A stretch of 16,613 bases of DNA. Source: Spirogloea muscicola (lineage: Eukaryota; Streptophyta; Zygnematophyceae; Spirogloeales; Spirogloeaceae). This document shows, one piece after another, positions 1 to 8,441 of this stretch. Location: assembly GCA_009602725.1 (NCBI GenBank), contig WELB01000012.1, positions 1,004,110 through 1,020,722 on the forward strand, in the 5' to 3' direction. The position numbers were made by a program, and so were the translations under genes. The notes under the pieces were generated by a model. That model made no database searches, had not been told where the DNA came from, and worked only from the letters and a program-made list of their open reading frames with translations. Position 1 is the stretch's first letter; each line of letters opens with the position of its first letter.

Positions 1-233
1 CCCCCCCCCCCGCCGCTGCCGCCACCGCCGCCGCGGCAATGCTGCTCTTGGCCAAGGCCCCTCGGCTACCAGCTGCACTGCCAGAGCGGCGCCGCTCATC
101 GCCTTCAGTGCTCTCTGTCCCACAAATTGTGCGAATTTACATCAAGTTCATTCCGTGCACTAATGTCTTCCAATGGCGGCTCACTAGTGGCGCCTCACCT
201 GCCCCGGCTGCCGCTGATCTGCTCTCGCGGCAG

Positions 234-2362
234 GTCCACCAAGAAGTTCGGGCCCGAGCAGCAGCGCTTTGAGCACCTCACGTTCCTCAACCTCGCCCAG
301 AACGTCGTCTGCTTCACCTGGGCGTCGCTGAGTGAGCCGCCGGTCTTGACCAAGTCAATGCAGAATTTGGGTCTATGTGGTTCGGGAAGGGTTCAGGGCT
401 TACTGTTAAGAGGGCTTACTGTTAAGGACCCGTGCTTTGAGACCGCTGTGCACAATCGACACTGCGACCATTCACGAGCTGCCAACCTGCATTGCCGGCT
501 TACCACCAGTCCATGCTAAGTTGACGTGATGACTGTCTCGACGCAGTGCTGCTCTTCTTTGTGCCCATGGACCAATCGCAGCCACCCATCTGGGTCTACG
601 CCACTGCCAGCATAAGCAACACTATCGGACCAGCGCTCGGGATTGAGGCGCTCAAGTACATCAGCTACCCGGCACAAGTAAGCTGATTGGACCTCCTGCA
701 ACTTCCTGCATTGTTGTAGTGAGCACAATTTAAGCTCGGCCTGCTCGGCTTGGTCAATGACCTTCTCAGCCGTGGCATCTGACAAGACAACTTGTGATAA
801 GCCAGTGCAAGGTCTACCAATTGGACAGAGGCTCCTGCACTCGTCTCCAAATTTGCCTAGCTCGCATAATGTATCAGACAGTTGTCTGTAGAAGAAGTCT
901 GCTGGTTGTAGTCAACCTGATTTCTATCATCGTTTAGTTATTGCACAATGAATAACAGTCCTTCTCTACTAGTCTCGGCAGTGCAAGGTCTACCAAATTG
1001 GACAGAGGCTCCTGCATTCGTCTTCAATTTGCATAGCTTGCATGATATGTCAGACAGTGACAAAAACTGCCGTTTGTAGTGAGCCTGATCTCTATCATCG
1101 TTTAGTTATTGCACAACGAACAACAATCCTTCTCTACTAGTCTCGGCAAGGCCAGCTTTAATATCATATCACGAGTTTTAGCAGTCTCACCAGCGTCGCC
1201 GTTGGGTTGTTGGTCATCAGATTGGTCGATTGTCTTGGTACAGATGCCAGGAGTCTTGGACTCTGGCTGCTCCACTGACTGGTGGCTTTTTCCATTGGCA
1301 TGCCAGGTGCTTGCTAAGTCGTCCAAGATGATCCCTGTTATGTTGATGGGCGCGATGCTTTACCGGGTGCACTACACTGTGCCCGAGTATGTCTGCACCA
1401 TCCTCGTGGCTGGGGGCGTCTCACTCTTTGCACTGTTCAAGGTCAATGCACAAACTGCAATTAATGACATCTGGCTGCTGCAGTCTGCAGCTCAATAGTC
1501 TGTGTTACTAGTCTCCTGGCTGTCCTTTTTCTGGAAGTCAGCTCTCCTCGTGGGCTTTGCAAACTTGCCAATCGCAATGTTTGCGTCTGAGTAAGTTTGC
1601 AATGCCTGACATCTGATCAACTTGGCACAACCAGAGCTCTGCCAAAGCTGCCAAGAAGCTAGCCCACCCCAACGCACCTCTTGGTTATTTGATGTGCTTC
1701 CTCAACCTGGGCTTGGACGGATTCACCAATGCGACACAAGATTCTATCACAGAGAGGTGCCTATTGTGGCCACGGACGTGCTTAATTAGGGGTCACGCAT
1801 GCTATTCTGCATCTAATGTACTTCAGCTCCAAAGAATTGCATGAGGTATTTTCTTCCAAGCTTTGGGGCGTGTACTGCTGACAGGCAATGCATCTCTTAG
1901 TGAAGTACTAGCTGACGAAATGGTCATCTTACATACAGGCACCCCAAAACAAGCGTGTACTCCCTTATGATGGGCATGAATCTCTGGAGTACAATTTACA
2001 TGTTTTTCTTCATGTTCATGACTCCATGGGGCGGCGGCTTCGAGGCATGGGACTTCTGCTTCGCCCACAGGGAGGCAGCTTTTGACATCGTTCTCTTCTG
2101 CCTTTGTGGCGCAGTTGGCCAAAACTTCATATTTCTGACAATCAACACCTTTGGCGCCTTAACTAACACAACTATCACCACCACTCGCAAGTTCATGAGC
2201 ATCCTTATATCGGCTGTGTGGACCGGAAGCCCATTGGCGGTCGGTCAATGGGGAGGAGTCTTCATGGTCTTCGCTGGCCTCAGTATGCAAATATTCTTGA
2301 AATGGCAGAGGTCCAGGGCCAGAGCCAAGAGAACACTGTCCTCACCCGCTAGGAATCATTGA
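234..2362 (+). CDS. UDP-galactose/UDP-glucose transporter, plant UTR1 / SLC35B1 type (5' partial, 5 exons)
   Basis: Exons read as 234-331, 547-677, 1307-1441, 1635-1756 and 1939-2362 (TGA at 2360). Phases join cleanly and give about 303 residues. Seen: TKKFGPEQQRFEHL, NLAQNVVCF, SNTIGPALGIEALKYISYP, VLAKSSKMIPVMLMG, LAHPNAPLGYLMC, DGFTNATQDSI, GAVGQNFIFLTI and NTTITTTRKF. These blocks run in the order found in plant UDP-galactose/glucose transporters of the ER/Golgi (drug/metabolite transporter superfamily, UAA family). Family role: antiport of UDP-hexose into the lumen for glycosylation and quality control. Several hydrophobic segments fit a multi-pass membrane protein. The family's first membrane segment (roughly 35-40 residues) is missing; the first visible codon is split (acceptor AG at 232-233), so its exon lies upstream of the window. 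The donor after 1441 is GTCAAT, a weak site, but the junction restores the family sequence exactly. No dilysine ER-retrieval signal is seen at the C-terminus. Confident in family; the transported sugar is inferred. Confidence 0.93.
395..426. repeat. Perfect 16-bp tandem duplication
   Basis: The 16-mer AGGGCTTACTGTTAAG occurs at 395-410 and again at 411-426 without mismatch. It lies in the first visible intron (332-546) of the transporter gene, so it is non-coding. It is probably a recent slippage or duplication. Confidence 0.9.
803..1148. repeat. 176-bp tandem duplication (two diverged copies) inside an intron
   Basis: Copy 1 runs 803-978 and copy 2 979-1148. Both begin CAGTGCAAGGTCTACCA and end CTCTACTAGTCTCGGCA. 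They share blocks such as TTGGACAGAGGCTCCTGCA and ATCATCGTTTAGTTATTG and differ by scattered substitutions and small indels. Both lie in the long intron 678-1306 of the transporter gene and explain much of its length. No coding potential or transposon ends were seen. Confidence 0.9.
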
Positions 2363-2575
2363 CAATACATGCCATCCCTGTATGGCACGAGGTGCCCCAT
2401 TGACTTCCCACGAGCTCGGGGCGCTGTTTTTGTCCTCTCATACTGGACAGTACATTCATAAGATTGTGCAGCAAGAAATCAAGCTATTCGAGCAGGCCAG
2501 ATTTTATGCAGGTTGCCGGGAGGCAAGATTTGTTGTCGTACCAGCCTGTATGATTCTCAAGTGAACCTCTTTGAA

Positions 2576-2580
2576 TGTAA
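2576..2580 (+). terminator. Putative polyadenylation signal TGTAA of the transporter gene
   Basis: TGTAA is the usual chlorophyte polyadenylation word. This copy is about 214 nt past the stop codon at 2362 and is the first on the + strand after it, so it is a reasonable 3' end signal. The interval 2363-2575 would then be 3' UTR; the short frame inside it (2382-2564) is not considered coding. Confidence 0.55.
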
Positions 2581-3157
2581 TCATGGAAGACCGTCACAAG
2601 GATGGCCATGTGAAGGTACATGTATCTAAGATCTACTTAAGCCCTGCTGGGTGCACTGGCTGCGGAAAGGTAGCCCAAGAGAAAGAAGGGTCGGTTAGGG
2701 GAGAAGATGGGATGTTTTCATAATTGCACAGAGACGGGGTCATGAAGGAGGAGGGGGCAGGGCTTGTCAGAGGGCCACGCCTACGGCTCCATCTGAGCCT
2801 GCCTGAGATCCACCGCTTGGGCTTGCAGAAATCACAAGACTACTGCTGCCAAAATCGTGTGCCAAGGTGGTTTGTGGAGTTATGGTGCACATGAGTTAGC
2901 TTGGGTGCTAAAAAAGGAAAGAGCATACAAAAGTCAGCGGTCGAAGGCAGGATTACGGGGCCTGCTCTGAAGGATAGTGCTGGGGAAGAGCGCACAGAGT
3001 GAGATATTGGAAATAGGCCAGGTGTGTAATGGGAATCGCTCTGGAGAAGAGATCAGGCATATGAAAGCAGGTTGAGATGATCGATCTAGGGCTGCGAGGT
3101 CTGGACTGAGGGTCATGGGATGCGCGCAAGCGAGTGCCTCCATGATGAACCGCCGTG
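2581..3157. other. Intergenic stretch, nothing recognised
   Basis: No frame with homology or convincing splice structure was found on either strand. It should hold the 3' end of the minus-strand low-complexity gene at 3158, if that gene is real, and upstream sequence of the phosphatase gene. TGTAA at 3025-3029 is on the + strand and matches no recognised gene. No TTACA (TGTAA on the minus strand) was found here. Confidence 0.5.
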
Positions 3158-3407
3158 TCACATGAACCCTTGATGGCCATGCCCATAGGGGCCGCCCCCC
3201 GGGGGGCCCATGCCGTACTGGCCATGGCCATACGGCGGTCCCTGCGGCGGTCCGCCAAATTGGCTGCCTGGAGGCGGCCCGCCCATCATGCCGGGGTGCG
3301 GGCCGCCCATGTGCCCGCCGGGGCCCATGGGGCCTGGCGGCGGCCCTCTCATGCCGCCCATGCCGCCCATGGGCCCCCCGCCGTACATCCCACCACCCTG
3401 CGGGTGA

Positions 3408-3438
<31 letters not shown>

Positions 3439-3463
3439 GTCGTCGATGTCTTGTCCAATCCAT
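3158..3463 (-). CDS. Gly/Pro/Met-rich low-complexity protein or last exon (uncertain)
   Basis: The minus strand is open from an ATG at 3461-3463 to a stop at 3158-3160: 101 codons. After a short basic start (MDWTRHRRR) comes a ten-Gly run, then repeats of GGPMGGMGG, GPPPGPMGPGG, GGPPPGSQFGG and GPPYGHGQYG, ending HGHQGFM. Regular Tyr/His/Gln/Met among Gly-Pro resembles the disordered tails of RNA-binding or scaffold proteins. The frame extends upstream to about 3532, including LAKASELDTEDATGAMDW, which looks protein-like and could begin at an AG acceptor near 3507 if this is a last exon. Upstream exons would then lie antisense to the phosphatase gene. The + strand reads as a Pro-rich frame here, so strand choice rests on residue variety only. 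No family recognised; it could be a shadow of GC-rich DNA. Confidence 0.35.
3408..3436. repeat. (CCG)n microsatellite
   Basis: Nearly ten uninterrupted CCG units. On the minus strand they encode the poly-Gly run of the low-complexity frame. In the frame leading into the phosphatase they encode poly-Ala. Likely to vary in length between strains and to be prone to assembly error. Confidence 0.9.
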
Positions 3464-6400
3464 TGCGCCAGTCGCATCCTCGGTGTCCAGCTCGCTCGCT
3501 TTCGCGAGCTGCGCCGCTGCGCCGCAGTAGCTTCATTGACGGCTTGTGGCAATGGCATCGGCGGCGGCGGCGGCGGCGCGGGCTTGCTCTGCAACAGCGA
3601 GCTGCTGCTGGCGGGGCATGGCGCCCTCGCAGGCGGCGACGGCGCGGACTACGCCAAGAGCGCCGGCGCCCAGCCTCCGCCGCCGCTCGCTGCCGATGCC
3701 GCCGCCGCTCACGACGAGCAGCAGCCCGTAGCACGGATTGCCTTCGGGTCGTGCGCCAATCAGAGCGCGCCGCAGGTCCGCCAATGCCGCCGCCGCCGCC
3801 GCCACCGCCTTAGCACGATCGTCTTGAGGCCATGTCAAGTACTGATCCATAACTGTCATAACTGTCAGCTTTAACCACTTACACTTAGCGGGAGGGCTGA
3901 GACGTCTGCTGCTGACGTCTCAGCCAGCACTAGCGCCAAGGCCGGCAACGCTGCTGGCATCGAGCTGCAGCTACTGACGGCGGCAGGCTGCGCTGACCCC
4001 GCCGGGCCCTGGCGCAGCCGATCTGGGGCCCGATCGTGGCGTTCCGCCCGGACGTGTTCGTCTGGATGGGCGACAACATCTACGCCGACGACAAGTTCCC
4101 AATTCGCCTCGCTGGGGACGCGCGCACCGTGGGGCCTTGGAAGAACGTGCCGCGCTTCCGCCACATTGGGGAGGCGCTCATGGCCGCGCGGTACGCCGAG
4201 CTGCGCGCGCAGCCCGGCTATGCAGCGCTCCGCCGGCAGGCCAAGGTGAGCACTTGGGCCAGTGGCTAGCCCCTCGCTCAGTTTGTCGAAGGCCCCTGAC
4301 ATGCATCAGCAACACTTGCAGCCGCTGACGCAGTAGTCGTGCCAGGTGATCGGGACGTGGGATGACCACGACTACGGCCTTGACAATGCTGGCAAGGAGT
4401 TTGTACTCAAGCGCGAGAGCCAGCGCCTCATGCTCGACTTCTTCGACGAACCGCCCGACAGCCCTCGGCGCACCCAGGAGGGCGTCTACTCGGCGTACAC
4501 GTACGGGCCTCCGGGCAAGCGCATCAAGGTGCGTGGGTTGACTGCCATGGCTGCCACCAGGCTTTCCCAACGACGATCTTCAGCAATGACAGTATTGGCA
4601 GGCAGCCACTCTGATACTGTTGAAAGGCCGTTGTGAATGCTGCCACTGCAGATCATCCTGCTGGACCTGCGCTACTTCCGCGACCCCGTGGGAAGCGACG
4701 GCACGATGCTGGGCGAGGTGCAGTGGGCGTGGCTCGGCCGTCAGCTCACCGGCTCCGACGCCCAAATCCACCTCATCGGCTCGTCCATCCAGGCTCGTCG
4801 CTCTGCCGAGCTCAAGTGCTAAACCCCCGAATCACAAGCCATGACATGACTGGAACGCTTTCACACAGGATGCCAGAGATAATTTAAGTGTAACAAATTA
4901 CGCTTCACTTCACACCTCTGATCCGTGCAACTGCTATATGTTCCTTGCCACTGCGGCATGTTGCACATCTGTACGCCGTCGAGCGGCGCTACTCGGGCTC
5001 GCCTGTACTGCCCCAGGCTCTTTCTGCCTGTCTGTTTGACCTTGCGAGGGAGTGCAATGTGCGCTTGAATGTCCGGTAGCACTTGGCAACTGGCTGGCTA
5101 GCTGGGACTCAGTGTGCTGCTTCGCTTCCTGCAGCTGACCACATGTGCACCTTTTAGAAGGTCCGTAAGCGATAATAGAGCACGTATTATGACCGCCAGG
5201 CAAGTGCACTGATGCCACTTGGCGTGTGGTTGTGCAGGTCCTGTCTAACCTGTCAGCGCTGGTGCAGCCGCTGTTCGACACTGAGTCATGGGGCCGCTTT
5301 CCTTCTGATCGCAAGCGCCTCTTCCAATTGATTGCTGACACCAAGGTGCGGTGCCCATGTGGCGAGCAGTGGCTTGGCCTAAGTCACCAAAACATCCAAT
5401 ATTCCTTGCAAATCCATTGTTGCAGCAAATACTTCTGCCATGCAGTGCAAGGGCTTATCAATGATATCTAGGAGTGCCTGATTGTGGCTTCTGCATACAA
5501 TTTACTTCTGTTCATGGCATACATGTAGTACCATACATTTCTGCATTGTGAGCAGGCGCCAGGTGTGCTCTTCATCAGTGGCGACGTCCATTTTGCCGAA
5601 AACTCGCGGTACGACTGCTCAGGTGCCGGTTACCCGCTCTACGACTTCACGTCCTCGGGCCTGACGCAGGCCACGGAGCTCGCCTTCTCCTTCCCGCTCA
5701 ATTATGTGCAGCGATTTGCTGCGCGGGTCATGACTGCCCCGCTGCGGTTGTACGAGCAGCCCGGCCTCCATAGCTGCCGGTACAAGGCCTGCGTTTATGG
5801 TGAGCTTGCACTTACTCAAACTCGGATACAGATTGAGTGCACTGTCATAGGTGGATTTCGCTCTGGTTATGAACTTTCTTTTGAGAAAGGAGTCGTCAAG
5901 TCTTACTCAAGCAATCTGTGATGCAAACTAATGGGATATTAGTAATGTATGCCAGTGCAAAATGATCTCAATGTAGCAAAAGAAGTCAGCTGATAGCATC
6001 GACAAGCTTTCAGCTAGTCTTCGCCCATCTGCAGCATCTTGCATGGGGTCATAGGCTGAATGAGTGCAAGCAAGTGTACATGTGTTGTCCTCCAGGGCTT
6101 CCAAACTTTGGGACATTCGTCATCGACTGGGACGCAGCGCCGGTAACCATTCGTGCAGAGACGCGGGACGTTTATGGCCAGCCCGTCCTCGGCCACACGC
6201 TCCAGCTTGACGAGCTCCAGCCAGGGTATCTCAACGCTCAACGGGCGCCGGTGGAGGATGGAAAGCTGCGCCGCATTCGTCGCTTCTGCACGCTCGAAGT
6301 CGAGCTGCCCTGGTTCGATCGCTACGCAATGGCCGCATTCTCCGGCGTCATTCTTTCAGGTCCGGTGGCAGAGCTCACGTGCCATCTCTCACCAAGGACA

Positions 6401-6730
6401 TAGCACGCACTTGGCCAGTCTGCAGGACAATGCTGCGGTGATTATATCATAGTTGGAGAGCAAATTATTGACACGTTGGACTGTGCATTTGAGGCGGTTA
6501 ACTTCGACATTACACTTATGCTTTGCTAGATTGGTCCTTGCAGAGGTCATGCATCCACTCATGCGGCTCTGTTCTATCACCCAGCTTCTAATGCTTCACT
6601 GTGTGCGGCCCTCCTCGCAGTTATGCTCATTGGGCCCCCTGCCTTCCTCCTGGCGCTTCTGCTGCTCCTTCGGCAGGCTATGCGCTTCCGGCCCCTCGTG
6701 CGCTCCAAGTCTGGTATCAAGTTGGCTTGA
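3446..6730 (+). CDS. PhoD-like metallophosphatase with C-terminal membrane anchor (8 exons)
   Basis: Exons: 3446?-3775, 4018-4245, 4346-4528, 4652-4792, 5238-5345, 5556-5799, 6096-6359, 6621-6730. With the tentative ATG at 3446 the protein is about 535 residues; the N-terminus is the weakest part of the model. Seen in order: RIAFGSCANQ (97-106), PDVFVWMGDNIYADD (121-135), TWDDHDYGLDNAGKE (190-204), LLDLRYFRDP, GEVQWAWL, LIGSSIQ, GRFPSDRKRLF, VLFISGDVHFAEN (334-346), YPLYDFTSSGLT and PNFGTFVIDWD. These are the metal-binding and core motifs of the PhoD-like phosphatase/alkaline phosphatase D family, which hydrolyses phosphate mono- or diesters using bound metals. The last exon adds a hydrophobic segment (MLIGPPAFLLALLLLL, about 501-516) followed by basic residues, suggesting a C-terminal anchor with most of the enzyme on the other membrane face. 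No signal peptide was recognised. The intron after 4792 has a GC donor; donors at 3776 and 6360 begin GTCCG. Substrate unknown. Confidence 0.9.
4889..4893 (+). terminator. TGTAA word inside phosphatase intron 4 (possible intronic polyadenylation)
   Basis: This copy lies in the intron 4793-5237, 67 nt after an in-frame TAA (4820-4822) reached if the intron is not removed. A transcript ended here would encode the enzyme without the GDVHFAE block and the membrane segment. It may be chance; listed because the intron also has a non-canonical GC donor. Confidence 0.2.
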
Positions 6731-7549
6731 CAGCCATGCCCCTCACCATCTCCGGGCCACATACGCTAGTGGTTCGCTATGTCTTGAACACATCTGGCTC
6801 TTTCAGAAAGCCAACCCAAATTTAATCATTCTCTTGTCCAGTTCTTGTCTCAGCTATATGATTGCACAGATAGCATGGGCCTTATAAGTCGCACTGATGA
6901 AGGCAATCTCGAAGCAAAGAAGAGTGTATGCGCGCGGGGCCCTCCTTATCAGGCCAAATGCATGTTGAGCACGTGGTCTGCTACAGCCTCGGCAGCAGAG
7001 CAGGCATGCTGATCTTACAACAAATACTAGCGTGCAACAGCATCCATAAATACTAGCGTGCAGCATCCATAGCATTCAGTAGCTTTGAAAAGCATTCATT
7101 GTGGGTCGTCATCAGTGCAGACCATGAGTGCTGTGCGGGCAAAGGCGGGTAGATTCAGAAACTTGTGGCGCCACTCTGGCAATCACTGCAGATATTGGCT
7201 GCAAAATATGCCCCAGAGCTGTTACTGCAGTGGGATAGCAATTGAGATATTGGTGCACAAGCGCATGCCCTAAGCATGCAATACTAGGGAATAAATAGCA
7301 CAAGCTCTGCAGAACTTCAAAGTAGTGAGCCAGAGTAGTCTAAGCTCATGAATACTTGGCTCACATGCACGCATTGGCATGCATTGGCTACTAGAGTGTG
7401 TACTACTGTTTGGCATCAAGTGGCACAGGATGCTAAAAAAATTTAGTGAGGTCATATGATGTGTGCAACTTTTGACTTTCAACTGTGATCTAGAACTGCT
7501 TTACATTACGTTCAGCCCTTTTCAATACCCATTACCCTCTCCCTTCCAG
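6731..7549. other. Stretch downstream of the phosphatase last exon, no gene seen
   Basis: No homologous frame was found on either strand, and no TGTAA on the + strand between 6731 and 7549. It is either 3' UTR plus intergenic DNA or, if the exon at 7550 is used, a long last intron. It contains the short tandem repeat at 7022-7070. Confidence 0.5.
7022..7070. repeat. Short imperfect tandem repeat (26 and 23 bp)
   Basis: AAATACTAGCGTGC followed by AGCATCCAT occurs twice back to back, at 7022-7047 and 7048-7070. The second copy lacks three bases (ACA-type indel). It lies in non-coding DNA. Confidence 0.85.
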
Positions 7550-7593
7550 TGATGCTGAAGCTTTTCTACTTTGTGGCCAGCATCAGCGCCTGA
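7550..7593 (+). other. Candidate alternative last exon of the PhoD-like gene
   Basis: A very pyrimidine-rich acceptor (7515-7549, ending CCCTTCCAG) precedes TG ATG CTG AAG and a 13-codon frame, MLKLFYFVASISA, closed by TGA at 7591. Its phase matches the phosphatase exon ending at 6359 (one base left over). It also matches a possible donor GTATCA at 6713 inside the current last exon. Either join gives a different C-terminus, itself rather hydrophobic. TGTAA at 7768 would then sit about 175 nt past the stop, whereas no TGTAA follows the stop at 6730 closely. Without transcripts, which end is used cannot be decided. Confidence 0.35.
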
Positions 7594-7767
7594 GGAATAA
7601 GTCGCAGCTCAATGTGCTTGTATGAATTTGCCTTGTCCAGCCTTGTATGTGTCAATGCCGAGAAACTCTTGCAGCCGCATTATTAGAATCGAAGACAAAT
7701 GCAAGAAACAAAAGCAAGAACCTGCATTAAACAACGGTCCCAATTTGGTGCCTTGTCAATCTATGTA

Positions 7768-7772
7768 TGTAA
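7768..7772 (+). terminator. Putative polyadenylation signal TGTAA
   Basis: This is the first TGTAA on the + strand after the phosphatase coding region. It is about 1.04 kb past the stop at 6730 but only about 175 nt past the alternative stop at 7591. Assignment to the phosphatase is an inference. Confidence 0.35.
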
Positions 7773-7954
7773 CTAATCTGTGTAGCAGAACACTGATTTG
7801 TGTCTCTGTGACCGTTCTCTGGCCGACTTGGCTATTAGAGCCTTGCTGCTCAGTACACTTGGCTAAGCTAAGCTACACAACGCATGCAGCTGAACAATTG
7901 CTGTCAAGAATGTCAGAAGAACGTCCCTTGCTACCTGTGCTTAAATTTCTTTAG

Positions 7955-8053
7955 ACCTACTGGCCCCTGCTGGACTCGTATCCTTTGCCCTGCATAGAAG
8001 AAGAGGAGGCAGGCGCCCTGCATGCAGCCTGCAGCGAGGAGGATGCCTTCAGG
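7955..8053 (+). other. Orphan exon-like frame (unrecognised)
   Basis: A pyrimidine-rich TTTCTTTAG acceptor precedes 33 open codons reading TYWPLLDSYPLPCIEEEE, AGALHAACSEEDAFR, then a possible donor GTATGG at 8054. Codon content looks protein-like (acidic run, no stops). An in-frame TAG immediately precedes it, so it needs splicing to be translated. No matching upstream exon was found, and its link to the SKP1-like gene downstream is unproven. No family recognised. Confidence 0.2.
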
Positions 8054-8249
8054 GTATGGTACAGCGTTGAGGTGCGGATACGGATAGATCTGCAGCAAGC
8101 CGCGTCATATCCCACTCACTCAAAGCCAGGACTTGCCAAGCGCGTCATACATACAGGGCATATCACAAATATTTGCAAGTCAACTTTGGAGTGCTTCTTC
8201 CTGACCAGGCAGTAAATTGAGACTGACCACCAATAGGAGCTATCCTCCT

Positions 8250-8333
8250 NCCGGCGGCGACTCTTCCGGCGGGGCCTCGGGCGACGACGGCGGCGGCGGC
8301 GGCGACGGCGGCTGCGCCAGCGCCTACGCAGGC
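8250..8333 (+). repeat. GGC-rich leader with an undetermined base
   Basis: One N at 8250 is followed by GC-rich triplets (GGCGGCGGCGGCGGCGACGGCGG around 8290-8312), open in frame with the start codon proposed for the SKP1-like gene at 8442. There is no in-frame ATG before 8442, so it is taken as 5' UTR. The N may mark a small assembly problem. Confidence 0.5.
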
Positions 8334-8441
8334 CCGGACGCCACGCCGCGGCCTCAATCACATGAGCTCACCCGAGCCAGGAGCGGCAGGCGCGTGGACG
8401 GGCCGGACTCGCCGATCGGGACCAAGAGCGCCGTTGCTGGC

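Noticed and set aside
39-272. Open frame at the left edge as the N-terminus of the transporter
   Set aside because: Its residues are Arg/Pro/Ala-rich and do not resemble the first membrane segment of the family. The real exon begins after the acceptor at 233 and its upstream partner is not in the window.
3025-3029. TGTAA as a 3' end signal
   Set aside because: It lies on the + strand with no + strand gene ending nearby.
3210-3407. + strand Pro-rich 65-codon frame
   Set aside because: It mirrors the minus-strand Gly-rich frame and contains less residue variety; no start context or splice partner supports it.
2934-3734. Long minus-strand frame of 266 codons
   Set aside because: Extremely Arg-rich, lying in another frame over GC-triplet DNA; a shadow of the low-complexity region and the phosphatase exon.
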